This document shows positions 6,063-7,189 of a stretch of DNA of 7,189 nucleotides, one piece after another. Source of the DNA: Bacteroidota bacterium (lineage in GTDB: Bacteria > Bacteroidota > Bacteroidia > NS11-12g > UBA9320); contig CANMPY010000093.1 in NCBI GenBank assembly GCA_947499775.1, forward strand, positions 1 through 7,189. Direction: 5' to 3'. The notes under the pieces were generated by a model. The model did not search any database and was not told where the DNA came from. It worked only from the letters and a program-made list of their open reading frames with translations. Position 1 is the stretch's first letter, and the number at the start of each line of letters is the position of its first letter. A program made the translations under genes and the position numbers.

Positions 6063-6115
6063 TATAGTGTAAAAATAAAAAAAATAGGTTTTTAACGGCA
6101 AATATGGTGTAAAAA
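6063..6115. repeat. Direct repeats upstream of the membrane protein gene
   Basis: TATAGTGTAAAAA (6063-6075) and TATGGTGTAAAAA (6103-6115) match at 12 of 13 bases with a 40-bp period, close to four helical turns. They lie 42-94 bases upstream of the predicted -7 box of the following gene. They may be regulator sites for that gene; the A-rich half makes chance similarity easier. Confidence 0.35.
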
Positions 6116-6156
6116 ATGTCTCTACATTTATGATTAGATTATTGCCTCATTCGTGA

Positions 6157-6164
6157 TATTTTTG
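6157..6164 (+). promoter_or_regulatory. Predicted promoter -7 box of the membrane protein gene
   Basis: TATTTTTG matches TAnnTTTG exactly and lies 16 bases before the ATG at 6181. Transcription would begin about 6170, leaving a leader of about ten bases, very short but workable in a phylum that does not depend on Shine-Dalgarno pairing. The upstream TTG at 6142-6144 is too close for a standard -33 element, so only half of the promoter is clear. Confidence 0.5.
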
Positions 6165-6180
6165 CATACGTAAAAAAAGT

Positions 6181-7189
6181 ATGGCAAAAAAGAATATTAC
6201 CGCTAAGCCAGGGCCAACAAACAGAGCAAGTTTGTTTGAAAAAGCAGAACAATCGATAGGAAAAAATTTAGGGGTATGGCAAATCGTTCTTACTGCCATT
6301 TCCTTTATTTTTTGTTTTTTAATGTTTGATGCTAAGATATCTATTGGGCATGATGATTCTCTTTATATCATGGCTGGAAATAAATATGCGAATGATTTTT
6401 TCGGGTATTGGTATTCGGATAATGCACCACTTTATGTCATGTTTTTAGCTTTACCGCTTTCCATTTTTGGGCTAAATTTAATGCTACTTAAATTATTATC
6501 GGTTCTATTTTTCGTATCAAGCGTAATGATATTATTCTCGGCGTTTAAAAACAGAATCCCAAACCTAATATTAATTGCATCTATTTTTATTTATACTACA
6601 AATTTTTTCGCTTTATCGTATGCAAGTCTTACGTATACCGAGGCTTTTTTTCTATTCATTCAAAGCATTTTCTTTTGGTTTCTTTTTAAACATATCGACA
6701 CGCTACAAAACACCGATTCTACGTTTAAGCAGCTATGGGCTAATAAATTAAATTGGATCATATTAGGGTGCACTATGTTTCTGCTTTATTTTACCAAAAC
6801 GGTAGGAATAGGAACATTTTTGGCTGTAACCGTTTACTTTATTTTCAGAAAGGAATGGAAAAATTCAATAATGACCATATTTTCTTTTGGTGGTATTTAC
6901 GTATTAATTGAAGGCGCTAAAAAACTACTTTGGGGAAGCAAAATAACCAACTTTGCACAGTCTAATATTTTGTTTCTTAAGGATGCCTATGATCCAAGTA
7001 AAGGGCAAGAAGATTTAGCTGGATTTATCGACAGATTCTTTGGCAATGTTGTGATTTACCTCTCCGGGCGGTTTTGGGAAATTCTGGGTTTTAAAACTGA
7101 AAATGGCGAATTTTCGGCACCATTAGGATTTTTTACAGTAATATTATTATGTATAGGGCTCATTGCGGCGTTACGAAGTAAACATAAAT
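6181..7189 (+). CDS. Multi-span membrane protein, probable GT-C glycosyltransferase (3' end missing)
   Basis: The reading frame is open from ATG 6181 to the window end: 336 codons, no stop, so the C-terminus is missing. After a basic, cytosolic-looking N-terminus (1-32) there are about nine likely membrane spans near 33-50, 82-98, 104-121, 128-147, 152-170, 192-206, 209-222, 229-245 and 316-332. The first outside loop has an acidic pair, D58/D59 in GHDDSLYI, then DNAPLY (80-85). E154 sits in the second outside loop. This layout resembles GT-C fold lipid-linked sugar transferases (GT39/ArnT-like), in which a first-loop acidic residue is catalytic. That would mean sugar transfer to a protein or lipid on the outer face of the inner membrane. 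The family assignment is inferred from topology and motif, not strong identity; an uncharacterised membrane protein remains possible. The MAKKNIT start, 16 bases after a -7 box, is convincing. Confidence 0.7.
   Translation, partial: MAKKNITAKPGPTNRASLFEKAEQSIGKNLGVWQIVLTAISFIFCFLMFDAKISIGHDDSLYIMAGNKYANDFFGYWYSDNAPLYVMFLALPLSIFGLNLMLLKLLSVLFFVSSVMILFSAFKNRIPNLILIASIFIYTTNFFALSYASLTYTEAFFLFIQSIFFWFLFKHIDTLQNTDSTFKQLWANKLNWIILGCTMFLLYFTKTVGIGTFLAVTVYFIFRKEWKNSIMTIFSFGGIYVLIEGAKKLLWGSKITNFAQSNILFLKDAYDPSKGQEDLAGFIDRFFGNVVIYLSGRFWEILGFKTENGEFSAPLGFFTVILLCIGLIAALRSKHK

Larger units (their letters stand above)
5618..6180. other. 563-base gene-free region rich in repeats and hairpins
   Basis: I find no convincing coding sequence, tRNA or rRNA here. 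It contains direct repeats (5637-5666, 5740-5772, 6063-6115), inverted repeats (5634-5652, 5921-5941, 5991-6011), a potential pseudoknot ending in six Ts (5790-5841), and one exact -7 box (6157-6164). It probably holds the end of the regulator transcript, the promoter region of the downstream membrane protein gene, and possibly a small RNA. The long spacing is unlike the tight packing at the left of the window. Confidence 0.5.

Noticed and set aside
4..6194. The first and last genes both begin ATGGCAAAAAAG, suggesting a duplicated 5' segment.
   Set aside because: The identity is about 14 bases (Met-Ala-Lys-Lys codons plus two upstream bases), and the proteins are unrelated beyond it. A-rich early codons are common in genes lacking Shine-Dalgarno motifs.

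Overview
The window is AT-rich DNA, most likely from the chromosome of a member of the Bacteroidota (Bacteroidetes). Three things suggest this. The start codons are preceded by A/T-rich sequence rather than Shine-Dalgarno motifs. Exact copies of the Bacteroidota -7 promoter box (TAnnTTTG) lie in three intergenic regions. One gene encodes a LytTR-type response regulator, a family common in that phylum. The assignment to phylum is an inference; genus cannot be read from this sequence.

Layout: (1) 4-987 (+) is a complete UDP-glucuronate decarboxylase (UDP-xylose synthase). (2) 1005-2477 (-) is guaB, IMP dehydrogenase, convergent with the first gene and separated from it by 17 bases. (3) 2478-2712 is a divergent promoter region between guaB and accB. 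It has a clear guaB -7 box and a perfect 9-bp inverted repeat ending one base from the guaB start codon. (4) 2713-3195 and 3270-4607 (+) are accB and accC, the biotin carrier and biotin carboxylase subunits of acetyl-CoA carboxylase. (5) 4608-4864 is a 257-base gap with two short perfect hairpins and an exact -7 box. (6) 4865-5617 (+) is an orphan receiver-LytTR response regulator with no kinase gene beside it. (7) 5618-6180 is a 563-base gene-free stretch with an unusual number of repeats and potential hairpins. (8) 6181 to the window end (+) is the first 336 codons of a multi-membrane-span protein that looks like a GT-C fold glycosyltransferase.

The genes fall into housekeeping metabolism (guanine nucleotide synthesis by guaB, malonyl-CoA synthesis by accBC) and surface-glycan chemistry (the nucleotide-sugar enzyme at the left edge, the membrane glycosyltransferase-like protein at the right edge). 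The response regulator sits between the two and may control its flanks, but nothing in the sequence proves a target.

The coding part is ordinary. The more interesting signals are non-coding: the guaB leader inverted repeat, 9-bp direct repeats with LytTR-like spacing just after the regulator gene, a possible pseudoknot or terminator at 5790-5841, and an 8-bp-stem palindrome at 5991-6011. No new multi-gene system, mobile element, CRISPR array, tRNA or rRNA was recognised.
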